The translations under genes were made by a program, and so were the position numbers. Under the pieces are notes generated by a model. It did no database searches. It saw only the letters and a list, made by a program, of their open reading frames with translations, and was not told where the DNA came from. DNA of 6,552 nucleotides from positions 1 through 6,552 of the forward strand of contig JBDTMH010000248.1 in NCBI GenBank assembly GCA_039934375.1, read 5' to 3'. Shown piece after piece: positions 1-6,283 of this stretch. The number at the start of each line of letters is the position of its first letter. Within the stretch, counting starts at the first letter, position 1. The DNA comes from CAISIP01 sp039934375. Its GTDB lineage: Bacteria; Pseudomonadota; Gammaproteobacteria; Burkholderiales; Burkholderiaceae_C.

Positions 1-1307
1 ATCGGCACGCCGGTCACATGTTCGATCCGCTGCAGGTACAGGCGGGCGGCAATCGGCAAGGCTTCGTAGCGGGTCACGCCGACCGTGCTTTCGCTCCAGC
101 CCTGCATGACTTCATAGATCGGCTTGCAGCGGGCGATATCCTCGGCACCGAGCGGCAGGATGTCGACAATCTCGCCGTCGAGTTCGTAGCCGGTGCACAG
201 GTTCAGCGTGGTCAGCCCGTCGAGCACGTCGAGCTTGGTGACGCACAGGCCGGACAGCCCGTTGACCTGTGCAGAGCGCTTGAGCAAGGCACCATCGAAC
301 CAGCCGCAGCGACGCGAGCGCCCGGTGGTGACGCCTTTCTCCGCGCCCACGGTGCTCATGTGATAGCCCGGCGTACCGGGCTTCTCCCAATCCAGTTCGG
401 TCGGAAACGGGCCACCGCCGACACGCGTGCAATAGGCCTTGGTGATGCCGAGCACATAGTGGAGCATGCCGGGGCCGACACCGGAGCCGGCTGCGGCATT
501 GCCCGCAACGCAGTTGCTCGAGGTCACATACGGATAGGTTCCGTGGTCCACGTCGAGCAGGGTTCCCTGCGCACCTTCGAACAGCAGGTTGGCGCCGTGC
601 GCGTGGGCCTCGTTGAGTTCGCGCGAGACGTCGGCCATCATCGGCCGCAGCAACTGTGCGTGGCGCATCGCAGCATCGAATACCGGTTGAAACAGTACCT
701 TGCCTTCGGCCATGTACGGGTCGAGGCTGGCATCGAACTCGAACCGGGCCGAGCCCAGGTAGCTGGTCAGTACATGGTTGTGCAGGTCGAGCAACACCCG
801 CAACTTGTCGGCAAAACGCTCCGGATGCTTGAGATCCTGCACGCGCAGCGCGCGCCGGGCGATTTTGTCCTCATAGGCCGGACCGATGCCGCGCCCGGTC
901 GTGCCGATGCGCGCGCTGCCGCCCTGCTCGCGCGCGGCTTCGCGTGCAACGTCGAGTGCCACGTGAAAAGGCAGGATCAGCGGACAGGCCTCGCTGATGC
1001 GCAGCCGCGCGCGGACCTCGACACCGGCGCGCTCCAGGCCCTCGATTTCCTCGAACAGCTTGGCCGGCGACAGCACGACGCCGTTGCCGATGTAGCACTT
1101 GACACCGGCGCGCATGATCCCGCTCGGAATCAGATGCAGCGCGGTCTTGACACCGTTGATCACCAGCGTGTGGCCGGCATTGTGTCCGCCCTGGAAGCGC
1201 ACCACCCCCTGGGCACTCTCGGTCAGCCAGTCCACCAGCTTGCCTTTGCCTTCGTCCCCCCACTGGGTCCCCACGACAACTACGTTACGTCCTGCGCTTG
1301 CTTTCAT
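1..1307 (-). CDS. purA: Adenylosuccinate synthetase PurA (3' end outside window)
   Basis: PurA catalyses GTP-dependent ligation of IMP and aspartate to adenylosuccinate, the first committed step from IMP to AMP, in the cytoplasm. I translated the frame by hand: 435 codons are open from the ATG at 1307 to the left edge, with no internal stop or frameshift. Family landmarks are the GDEGKGK loop (residues 17-23, with the catalytic Asp at 18), GGHNAGHT (40-47, catalytic His), IGTTGRGIGPAYEDK (134-148), FEGAQGTLLD (243-252), the TTGRSRRCGW region (327-336) and TKLD (357-360, guanine recognition). The visible part ends at RIEHVTGVP, so by comparison with the family about 22 C-terminal residues (the ISTGPDR region) lie beyond the window. 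The gene begins 12 bases after the hisZ stop. A GAGG at 1318-1321 overlapping that stop is a plausible ribosome site, though its 10-base spacing is long. Identity is very secure; the start is well supported because the conserved NVVVVGTQWGDEG follows directly. Confidence 0.97.
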   Translation of the reverse strand, partial: MKASAGRNVVVVGTQWGDEGKGKLVDWLTESAQGVVRFQGGHNAGHTLVINGVKTALHLIPSGIMRAGVKCYIGNGVVLSPAKLFEEIEGLERAGVEVRARLRISEACPLILPFHVALDVAREAAREQGGSARIGTTGRGIGPAYEDKIARRALRVQDLKHPERFADKLRVLLDLHNHVLTSYLGSARFEFDASLDPYMAEGKVLFQPVFDAAMRHAQLLRPMMADVSRELNEAHAHGANLLFEGAQGTLLDVDHGTYPYVTSSNCVAGNAAAGSGVGPGMLHYVLGITKAYCTRVGGGPFPTELDWEKPGTPGYHMSTVGAEKGVTTGRSRRCGWFDGALLKRSAQVNGLSGLCVTKLDVLDGLTTLNLCTGYELDGEIVDILPLGAEDIARCKPIYEVMQGWSESTVGVTRYEALPIAARLYLQRIEHVTGVP

Positions 1308-1317
1308 CTCGAACTGG

Positions 1318-1321
1318 CCTC
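1318..1321 (-). promoter_or_regulatory. Likely purA ribosome binding site overlapping the hisZ stop
   Basis: On the minus strand the hisZ stop and purA start read TGAGGCCAGTTCGAGATG. GAGG shares two bases with the TGA stop and sits 10 bases before the ATG, slightly longer than ideal. The overlap suggests ribosomes ending hisZ could re-initiate on purA. A second GAG lies directly against the ATG, too close to serve. Confidence 0.45.
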
Positions 1322-2468
1322 AAATTGCTTGCACCACCCATTGCCCCGCAACCTGCAGCAGTTCGCGATCACACTGGAACTCGTCGACTTCACTCTCGTG
1401 CCCTGGCAACACACACACCACTGTCTCGCCCTTGGCACGCATGGCCGTGATGGCCTTGCGCAGATCGGCGACCTCGCCCCACGGCGCACGGATGGCCGCA
1501 TGCAAGGCGCGCGGCGCGACAGCTGCAACCAGCGCCTTGACGTCCAGACTGAACCCCACGGCCGGCCGCTTGCGGCCAAATGCGGCACCGACCTCGTCAT
1601 AGCGACCACCACGCACCAGCGCGTCGATTGCGCCTGGAGAGTAGATTGAAAAACGAACGCCACTGTAGTAGGCATAACCCTGCAGATCGGCCAGGTCGAA
1701 ACTCACGCGCACCGACGTTAGTTGGCTGGCAAGCCACTCCAGGTTTTCCAGCGCCCGGGTGATGCCGGGCATTGGCGGCAGCACCGCGCGGGCGCGCGCA
1801 AGCACCTGCGCATCTCCATACAGGCTCAGTAGTGCGCGCAGACCTTCGCGCGACGATTCGGCAAAACCGTCCGTGAGCCGGTGCAGTTCATGCGTGTCCT
1901 TGCGTGCCAACGCCTGGTGAATGGCATCAAGCGTGGGCGGATTTGCGTGCGTGTCGTACAGCAGGGCGTCGACGATGCCGACATCGGCCATGTCGACGAC
2001 AGGCTCGGCCACGCGGGCGGCATTCAGGCAGTCGAGCGCCAGCAGCAGGGTTTCAAGCTCGGCTTCCAGCCCTGCATGGCCATAAATCTCACCACCGAAC
2101 TGCAGCGGCTCGCGCGTGGCATGGGGCCCGTCGGGCCGGGTATGCAGCACCGGGCCGCAATAACATAGCCGCGTCACGCCCGGTCGGTTCAGCAAATGCG
2201 CGTCGATTCGCGCCACTTGCGGCGTGCTGTCGGCGCGCAGACCCAGCATGCGACCGGAGAGCTGATCGACCAGTTTGAAAGTCTGCAGATCGAGCGCCTT
2301 GCCGGTGCCTGTCAGCAAGGACTCCAGGTGCTCGAGCAATGGCGGCATGACCATCTCGTACCCGTAGCGACGGGCCATGTCGAGCAGGTCCCGCCTGAGC
2401 TCTTCGATATGGCGCGCCTCGGATGGCAAGACATCGGCAATATGATCCGGCAGGACCCAAGCGGACAT
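1320..2468 (-). CDS. hisZ: ATP phosphoribosyltransferase regulatory subunit HisZ
   Basis: HisZ is a histidyl-tRNA-synthetase paralogue that assembles with short-form HisG to make active, histidine-sensitive ATP phosphoribosyltransferase, the first step of histidine synthesis. The 382-residue length fits HisZ; it is shorter than HisRS because the anticodon-binding domain is missing. Visible landmarks are the N-terminal PDHIADVLPSEA (7-18), GYEMVMPPLLEHLESL (36-51), LRADSTPQVARIDAHLL (77-93), LCYCGPVLHTRPDGPHATREPLQFGGEIYG (101-130), QGYAYYSG (263-270) and VRGGRYDEVG (285-294). HisRS enzymes have RGLDYY where this protein has QGYAYY, so the catalytic Arg is Gln263; this argues for HisZ rather than a tRNA synthetase. 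The start is ATG at 2468, matching the usual HisZ N-terminus, but no purine-rich Shine-Dalgarno precedes it. It lies 57 bases after the yjeT-like gene and 12 before purA. The partner hisG is not in the window. Confidence 0.93.
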   Translation of the reverse strand: MSAWVLPDHIADVLPSEARHIEELRRDLLDMARRYGYEMVMPPLLEHLESLLTGTGKALDLQTFKLVDQLSGRMLGLRADSTPQVARIDAHLLNRPGVTRLCYCGPVLHTRPDGPHATREPLQFGGEIYGHAGLEAELETLLLALDCLNAARVAEPVVDMADVGIVDALLYDTHANPPTLDAIHQALARKDTHELHRLTDGFAESSREGLRALLSLYGDAQVLARARAVLPPMPGITRALENLEWLASQLTSVRVSFDLADLQGYAYYSGVRFSIYSPGAIDALVRGGRYDEVGAAFGRKRPAVGFSLDVKALVAAVAPRALHAAIRAPWGEVADLRKAITAMRAKGETVVCVLPGHESEVDEFQCDRELLQVAGQWVVQAI

Positions 2469-2480
2469 GGAATAACCAAG

Positions 2481-2494
2481 GCTGTTAAAACAGC
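2481..2494 (-). promoter_or_regulatory. Short inverted repeat just upstream of hisZ
   Basis: The minus strand reads GCTGTT-TT-AACAGC, two perfect 6-base arms around a 2-base spacer, ending 12 bases before the hisZ ATG. It lies immediately downstream of a TAGAAT element, so it would cover the transcription start if that element is a real -10. It could be an operator or a weak leader hairpin; no T-run follows, so it is not a standard terminator. A dyad this short can arise by chance, and I cannot name a regulator. Confidence 0.35.
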
Positions 2495-2495
2495 G

Positions 2496-2501
2496 ATTCT
2501 A
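2496..2501 (-). promoter_or_regulatory. Possible -10 promoter element for hisZ-purA
   Basis: The minus strand carries TAGAAT (5 of 6 matches to TATAAT) preceded by CCGG, 27 bases before the hisZ ATG. No good TTGACA-like -35 is visible: the hexamer 17 bases upstream is CCAGAA. It could work with an activator or as a weak internal promoter, or it may be chance. It sits in the only sizeable gap between hflX and purA. Confidence 0.3.
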
Positions 2502-2520
2502 CCGGCTCGGAGTTCGGCTT

Positions 2521-2541
2521 CTGGCTCAGCTGAGCAGCCAG
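2521..2541 (-). repeat. GC-rich hairpin over the yjeT-like stop codon
   Basis: CTGGCT at 2521-2526 pairs with AGCCAG at 2536-2541 around a 9-base loop. A perfect 12-base palindrome, GCTCAGCTGAGC, at 2524-2535 overlaps it and offers an alternative fold. The structure covers the TGA stop (2526-2528) and the last codons of the yjeT-like gene. It lacks a following T-run, so I do not call it a rho-independent terminator; it could be an mRNA-stabilising or processing structure. Confidence 0.4.
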
Positions 2542-2717
2542 GCCATCACGAGTCCGGCCAGAATGCTGCACAGGCCAAAGAAGCGGATTTGGCCGTCTTG
2601 CATTTGCAGCAATTGCTGGAACATGCGCTTCCATCCGCTCGGCGACACGAAGGGGAAAAGCCCCTCCAGTATCAGCACCAGTGCCAACGCCAGCAAGAAC
2701 GTGTCACCGGTGTCCAA
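2526..2717 (-). CDS. YjeT-like DUF2065 small inner-membrane protein
   Basis: This 63-residue protein has two predicted membrane helices (about 5-26 and 45-62) joined by a short polar loop with GWKRMFQQLLQMQDGQIRFFG. The LEGLFPFVSPSGWKRMF and DGQIRFFGL wording is typical of DUF2065 proteins, whose E. coli member YjeT is encoded between hflC and purA, the same place as here. Its molecular function is not established; constant association with hflKC suggests a membrane role near the FtsH-HflKC complex, which is inference. The only possible start near the N-terminus is TTG at 2717, since the hflC TGA stop lies in the same frame just two codons upstream and no ATG or GTG precedes the first helix. 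The ribosome site is poor (GAAG in the hflC end), so translation probably depends on ribosomes finishing hflC. Family assignment rests on memory of the family pattern and on position. Confidence 0.85.
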   Translation of the reverse strand: MDTGDTFLLALALVLILEGLFPFVSPSGWKRMFQQLLQMQDGQIRFFGLCSILAGLVMAWLLS

Positions 2718-2720
2718 GGG

Positions 2721-3626
2721 TCATTTCTTCGTGACAGGCGCCGCCGGTGTGATGTTACCCCGCATCGCCTTGAAGAACTCCGACGACGCCGGGTCCAGCA
2801 CCATGATGTCGCCCTTCTTGCTCAGACTGGCCTTGTAGGCTTCCAGGCTGCGGTAGAACAGCGCGAACTGCGGGTCGCGGCCAAACGCCTCGGCATAGAT
2901 GCGTGAGGCTTCTGCGTCACCCTCACCCTTGATCTTCTGCGCATCCCGGTAGGCATTGGCGATCGCCACCTCGCGCTGGCGGTCGGCATCGGCACGAATC
3001 TTTTCACCTTCGGCCGCACCGGTCGAACGCAACTCGTTGGCCACGCGCTTGCGCTCTGCCTCCATCCGGCGGTAGACCGACTCGGTGATGGTGTCGACAT
3101 AGTCGGCACGGGTGATCCGAACGTCGACGATGTCGATGCCCCAAGGTTTGACACCGCGCACCTTGTCGAGTAACTCGGCCTTGACGTCCGACGTGACTTC
3201 CTCGCGCTTGGTCGACAGCAATTCCTTGACAGTACGCTTGTTGACCTCTTCCTGGAACGCGTTGCGCACGACCCGGTTGAGCTGGTTGGCACCTGCCGAC
3301 TCATCCAGACCCACGTTGCGGATGTATTGACCCGGGTCCGTGACGCGCCAGCGCACATACCAGTCGATCACCACGCGCTGCTTCTCGGCGGTGAGCATCG
3401 GCTCGGCATCGGTGCTATCGAGCGTCAGCAGGCGCTTGTCGATGTAGGTGACGTTCTGAAATGGCGGCGGCAACTTGAAATTCAGACCCGGCTCGGTGAT
3501 GACTTCCTTGATCTGGCCCAGCGCATACAAAATGCCGAACTGGCGCTGGTCGACGACAAACAGCATCGAACTGGCGATCGCCAGCACGAGCAAGAGGGTG
3601 GTAAAAGCGAATCCTAACCTGTTCAT
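2721..3626 (-). CDS. hflC: FtsH-modulating membrane protein HflC (SPFH/band 7)
   Basis: HflC pairs with HflK in a large inner-membrane assembly that encloses the FtsH protease and moderates its access to membrane substrates. The 301-residue protein starts with a single membrane anchor (about residues 5-25, LGFAFTTLLLVLAIASSMLF). An SPFH domain follows (about 26-190), with VVDQRQFGILYALGQI, PGLNFKLPPPFQNV, WYVRWRVTDPGQYI and GIDIVDVRITRADY. A long charged helical, likely coiled-coil, stretch (about 180-250) contains RRMEAERKRVANELRSTGAAEG and ADADRQREVAIANAYRDAQ. The end, DIMVLDPASSEFFKAM, is typical of HflC. It is a little shorter than E. coli HflC (334 residues). By family topology the bulk lies in the periplasm. 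The ATG at 3626 follows the hflK stop by 9 bases and has an AGGA site overlapping that stop. HflC is chosen over HflK because of the short N-terminus and the second place in the pair. Confidence 0.96.
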   Translation of the reverse strand: MNRLGFAFTTLLLVLAIASSMLFVVDQRQFGILYALGQIKEVITEPGLNFKLPPPFQNVTYIDKRLLTLDSTDAEPMLTAEKQRVVIDWYVRWRVTDPGQYIRNVGLDESAGANQLNRVVRNAFQEEVNKRTVKELLSTKREEVTSDVKAELLDKVRGVKPWGIDIVDVRITRADYVDTITESVYRRMEAERKRVANELRSTGAAEGEKIRADADRQREVAIANAYRDAQKIKGEGDAEASRIYAEAFGRDPQFALFYRSLEAYKASLSKKGDIMVLDPASSEFFKAMRGNITPAAPVTKK

Positions 3627-3633
3627 TTTGCGG

Positions 3634-3637
3634 TCCT
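3634..3637 (-). promoter_or_regulatory. hflC ribosome binding site overlapping the hflK stop
   Basis: The junction reads TAGGACCGCAAAATG on the minus strand. AGGA begins inside the hflK TAG stop and lies 7 bases before the hflC ATG, near ideal spacing. This arrangement favours coupled translation, which suits two proteins that assemble together. Confidence 0.65.
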
Positions 3638-5012
3638 AGCGGGTGTCGCGTTCACGCGCGCGGGCGGGATCCCGCGAGCGGGCATCCGTTGACGAAGTCA
3701 CGGGCGGCACAGAACTGCCGGTGGGCACTGTCGAGGTGGCAGGGGCCGTGGAATCGGCGCCTGTCTGGCTTTGCTGCATGAGCTTGTCCAGCGGCAGATA
3801 CAACAGGTTGGCGCCCTGGCGCGAATCGATCAGCACCTTGGTCACGTTGCCGTAGATCTGCTGCATGGTCTCCAGGTACAGGCGATCACGTGTGACCTGC
3901 GGAGCCTTCTGGTACTCGCTCAGCACCGACTTGAATCGCTGCGCATCACCCTGGGCCTGCGCCACGATGCGTGCCTTGTACGCATCGGCCTCTTCCTTGA
4001 GGCGCGACGCCGAACCCACGGCACGCGGAATCACGTCGTTCGCATAGGCCTGCGCCTCGTTCTTTGCGCGTTCACGTTCCTGCCCGGCCTTGAGCACGTC
4101 GTCGAACGCCGCCTGTACCTGCTCGGGGGGACGCACGCCGCCCTGCTGCAAGTTGACGTTGACGACTTCAATGCCGACCTTGTAGCGATCCAGGATTCTC
4201 TGCATGAAATCGCGCACCCGCGGCGCAATCTGGTCGCGCTCCTCGGACAAGGCCGAATCCATGCGCATCTTGCCGACGACCTCGCGAACTGCGGTCTCGG
4301 CCGCCTGGCCGACCGCATCGGCCGGATTCTTGCTCTCGAACAGGAATTCCCGCGCGTCACTGAGCCGGTATTGCACCGCGAACTTGATCTCGACGATGTT
4401 CTCGTCCTCGGTCAGCATGGCTGAGTCGCGCAGGCCGGTGGCCTTGATGACCATGTCGCGGCCCACGTCGACCGAGCGAATCTGGGTCACAAACACCAAC
4501 TCATGACGTTGGATCGGATACGGCAGTCGCCAGTTGAAACCTGCTCCTACCGTGCTCTTGTACTTGCCGAACTGTGTCACGACGGCCTGCTGGCCCTCTT
4601 GAACGATAAAAAACCCAGTGCCCAGCCAGATCAGCACCACAACGGCAGCGATCAATCCGGCACCAATACCTGCACTTTTCATGTCCGGTTGGAAATCGCC
4701 GCCACCGGGACCCCCATTTTTGCCGCGGCCGCCATTGCGCCCGCCACCAAACAGTCCACCGAGCTTGCGGTTGAAATCACGCCATAACTCGTCCAGGTCT
4801 GGCGGCCCCTGCTGCGGGCCCTGTCCCCGCGAACGCCCCGGGGGCGGCGGCGCAGGCGGTTCGGGTGGGTCACTCTGCCCAGACTCTGGCGGTTTTTCGC
4901 TATCCGATCCCTGCGCGTCACTACGCCCCCAGCGCGAGTCGTTCAGGTTGAACATGCTGCGCATGCGCGTGCCTGCGCGGCGCCAGCCTGTCGAAGGAAT
5001 CATCGAATTCAT
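3636..5012 (-). CDS. hflK: FtsH-modulating membrane protein HflK (SPFH/band 7)
   Basis: HflK is the larger partner of HflC in the membrane complex around FtsH. The 458-residue frame has a cytoplasmic Pro/Gly-rich N-terminal region: a proline cluster at 49-59 and a Gly/Arg/Asn stretch at 88-105. One membrane helix follows (about 115-136, IGAGLIAAVVVLIWLGTGFF), then an SPFH domain (about 137-320) with QEGQQAVVTQFGKY, GAGFNWRLPYPIQRH, EIKFAVQYRLSD and VVNVNLQQGGVRPPEQVQAAF. A helical region with KNEAQAYANDVIPRA and AQGDAQRFKSVLSEY comes next, then LIDSRQGANLLYLPLDKLM. The C-terminal tail (about 416-458) is Ser/Thr/Pro-rich and ends with several Arg. It is longer than E. coli HflK (419), partly through both tails. 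The ATG at 5012 has a weak GAG 8 bases upstream. Internal ATGs at 4964 (Met17) and 4955 (Met20) would give starts just before FNLNDSRWG, the usual HflK beginning, so the true start may be internal. Confidence 0.95.
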   Translation of the reverse strand: MNSMIPSTGWRRAGTRMRSMFNLNDSRWGRSDAQGSDSEKPPESGQSDPPEPPAPPPPGRSRGQGPQQGPPDLDELWRDFNRKLGGLFGGGRNGGRGKNGGPGGGDFQPDMKSAGIGAGLIAAVVVLIWLGTGFFIVQEGQQAVVTQFGKYKSTVGAGFNWRLPYPIQRHELVFVTQIRSVDVGRDMVIKATGLRDSAMLTEDENIVEIKFAVQYRLSDAREFLFESKNPADAVGQAAETAVREVVGKMRMDSALSEERDQIAPRVRDFMQRILDRYKVGIEVVNVNLQQGGVRPPEQVQAAFDDVLKAGQERERAKNEAQAYANDVIPRAVGSASRLKEEADAYKARIVAQAQGDAQRFKSVLSEYQKAPQVTRDRLYLETMQQIYGNVTKVLIDSRQGANLLYLPLDKLMQQSQTGADSTAPATSTVPTGSSVPPVTSSTDARSRDPARARERDTR

Positions 5013-5030
5013 GTCAGCATCTCGTTTTCT

Positions 5031-6218
5031 TCATTTGTCGATTGTGCCCAATTGCACAACAGCCTCCGCTGCGAGATGGGAATTGTCGCCGCTCGGCACA
5101 GCGCGCTGCGCCAGTTTCGCCAACTGGGCGCGCAGAACCGCGATTCCGGCACCGGTGTGCGCGCTGACGAACACCCGGTCGGTGAGGACCCCCTCGACCG
5201 CGATCTGGTCCTGGACATGGATGGGCTGGCGCTCGGGCGTCATGGCGTCGAGCTTGTTGAAGACGAGGATCTGCGGAATATCGGATGCACCGATTTCGTG
5301 CAGTACCCGTTGCACTTCCTGCATCTGCTCCTGATGGGTCGGATTCGAGGCGTCCACCACGTGCAGCAGTACATCGGCATCGACCGCCTCCTGCAAGGTG
5401 GCCTCGAACGCGTCGATCAGTCCGTGCGGCAAATTGCGGATGAAACCCACCGTGTCGGACAACGACACCGGGCGGCAGTTTTCACCCAGGTACAGTTGGC
5501 GCGTCGTGGTGTCCAGCGTGGCAAACAACTGGTCGGCGGTATAGGCCTGGGCCTTGACCAGGTTGTTGAACAGGCTGGTCTTGCCGGCGTTGGTGTAGCC
5601 GACCAACGAAATGTTGAAGGTGTCGCGCCGCTCGCGCTGGCGCCGCTGGGCCTGGCGCTGGCGCTTGACCTTCTGCAGCCGTTCCTTGGTGCGCTTGATG
5701 TTGTCGCCGATCATGCGCCGATCCAGTTCGATCTGGGCTTCACCCGGACCACCTCGCGCGCCGATACCACCGCGCTGGCGCTCCAGGTGCGACCAGCGCC
5801 GAACCAGCCGGGTACTCAGGTATTGCAAACGGGCCAATTCGACCTGCAGTTTGCCCTCGTGGCTGCGCGCCCGTTGCGCAAAGATCTCCAGGATCAGCAA
5901 GGTCCGGTCATTCACCGGCAATTCCAGATAACGCTCCAGATTGCGCTGCTGCGCCGGGCTCAGGCTCTGGTCGAACAGGACCTCGGTAGCGCCGACCTGC
6001 AACGCCAGTTGCTTGATCTCGTCGGCCTTGCCGCTGCCCAGAAACAGGGCCGCATCGGGTGCGCGACGCTTGCAGGTCACCCGGGCCACTGGATTCAGAC
6101 CGGCGGTCGCAGCCAACAGGCCGAGTTCTTCGAGTTCGGCGTCGAAATGCGGCAGCCCAAGATCAACCCCGACCAGAATGGTGGCGGCAGTGTGAGCGTC
6201 AGCAGATGAAATGGTCAA
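5031..6218 (-). CDS. hflX: Ribosome-associated GTPase HflX
   Basis: HflX is a translation-factor-class GTPase that binds the large ribosomal subunit and can split stalled ribosomes during stress. The 395-residue protein has the HflX N-terminal domain (about 14-120, with LVGVDLG and LFLGSGKADEI). A long basic helical linker (about 120-200) includes the family hallmark GGIGARGGPGE (150-160) and the Arg/Lys/Gln-rich KRQRQAQRRQRERR. The GTPase domain follows: G1 GYTNAGKTS (207-215), switch I ATLDTTTR (233-240), G3 DTVG (255-258), G4 NKLD (321-324) and G5 SAHTG (352-356). All nucleotide-binding motifs look intact. The start is best placed at TTG 6218: a TGA lies in frame at 6225-6227, no ATG or GTG precedes the conserved LVGVD, and later starts would cut the domain. 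No convincing Shine-Dalgarno stands before it. It follows hfq by 65 bases and precedes hflK by 18. The N-terminal boundary is less sure than the identity. Confidence 0.95.
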   Translation of the reverse strand: MTISSADAHTAATILVGVDLGLPHFDAELEELGLLAATAGLNPVARVTCKRRAPDAALFLGSGKADEIKQLALQVGATEVLFDQSLSPAQQRNLERYLELPVNDRTLLILEIFAQRARSHEGKLQVELARLQYLSTRLVRRWSHLERQRGGIGARGGPGEAQIELDRRMIGDNIKRTKERLQKVKRQRQAQRRQRERRDTFNISLVGYTNAGKTSLFNNLVKAQAYTADQLFATLDTTTRQLYLGENCRPVSLSDTVGFIRNLPHGLIDAFEATLQEAVDADVLLHVVDASNPTHQEQMQEVQRVLHEIGASDIPQILVFNKLDAMTPERQPIHVQDQIAVEGVLTDRVFVSAHTGAGIAVLRAQLAKLAQRAVPSGDNSHLAAEAVVQLGTIDK

Positions 6219-6283
6219 ACTCGGTCAATGCCGGTCGGCGTTGGAGGCGTGCTTGCTCAGCGATGCCGGCCGCTCGGGGGAAA
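6219..6283 (-). other. hfq-hflX intergenic gap, no clear terminator
   Basis: This 65-base GC-rich spacer is the longest gap in the cluster. I see GCCGG and CCGGC arms far apart but no stable hairpin followed by T residues, so transcription probably continues from hfq into hflX. Close to the hflX start the motif TTGACC occurs twice, 10 bases apart (6223-6228 and 6213-6218), the second copy containing the putative TTG start. No paired -10 is evident. Confidence 0.4.

Noticed and set aside
1..1307. Possible broken purA, because no complete gene ends inside the window.
   Set aside because: Hand translation shows an uninterrupted 435-codon frame with all the conserved loops. Only the last residues lie beyond the left edge.
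18..1649. A 543-codon open frame on the plus strand.
   Set aside because: It runs antisense, codon-on-codon, to purA and the end of hisZ. Its composition is what the complement of a GC-rich gene gives, and it shows no recognisable domain; the minus-strand proteins are unmistakable.
1320..2468. Histidyl-tRNA synthetase (hisS) as an alternative to hisZ.
   Set aside because: The catalytic Arg of RGLDYY is replaced by Gln, there is no anticodon-binding domain, and the N-terminus and position match HisZ.
2481..2541. Rho-independent terminator between the yjeT-like gene and hisZ.
   Set aside because: Both inverted repeats lack a following run of T on the minus strand.
4600..4880. The Gly/Pro-rich low-complexity stretch of hflK as a possible foreign insertion or repeat element.
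   Set aside because: The frame continues through it without target-site repeats, and Pro/Gly-rich cytoplasmic N-termini are normal for HflK.
5052..6209. A 385-codon open frame on the plus strand.
   Set aside because: It is the in-register antisense shadow of hflX, whose GTPase motifs are all present on the minus strand. It has no recognisable domain.
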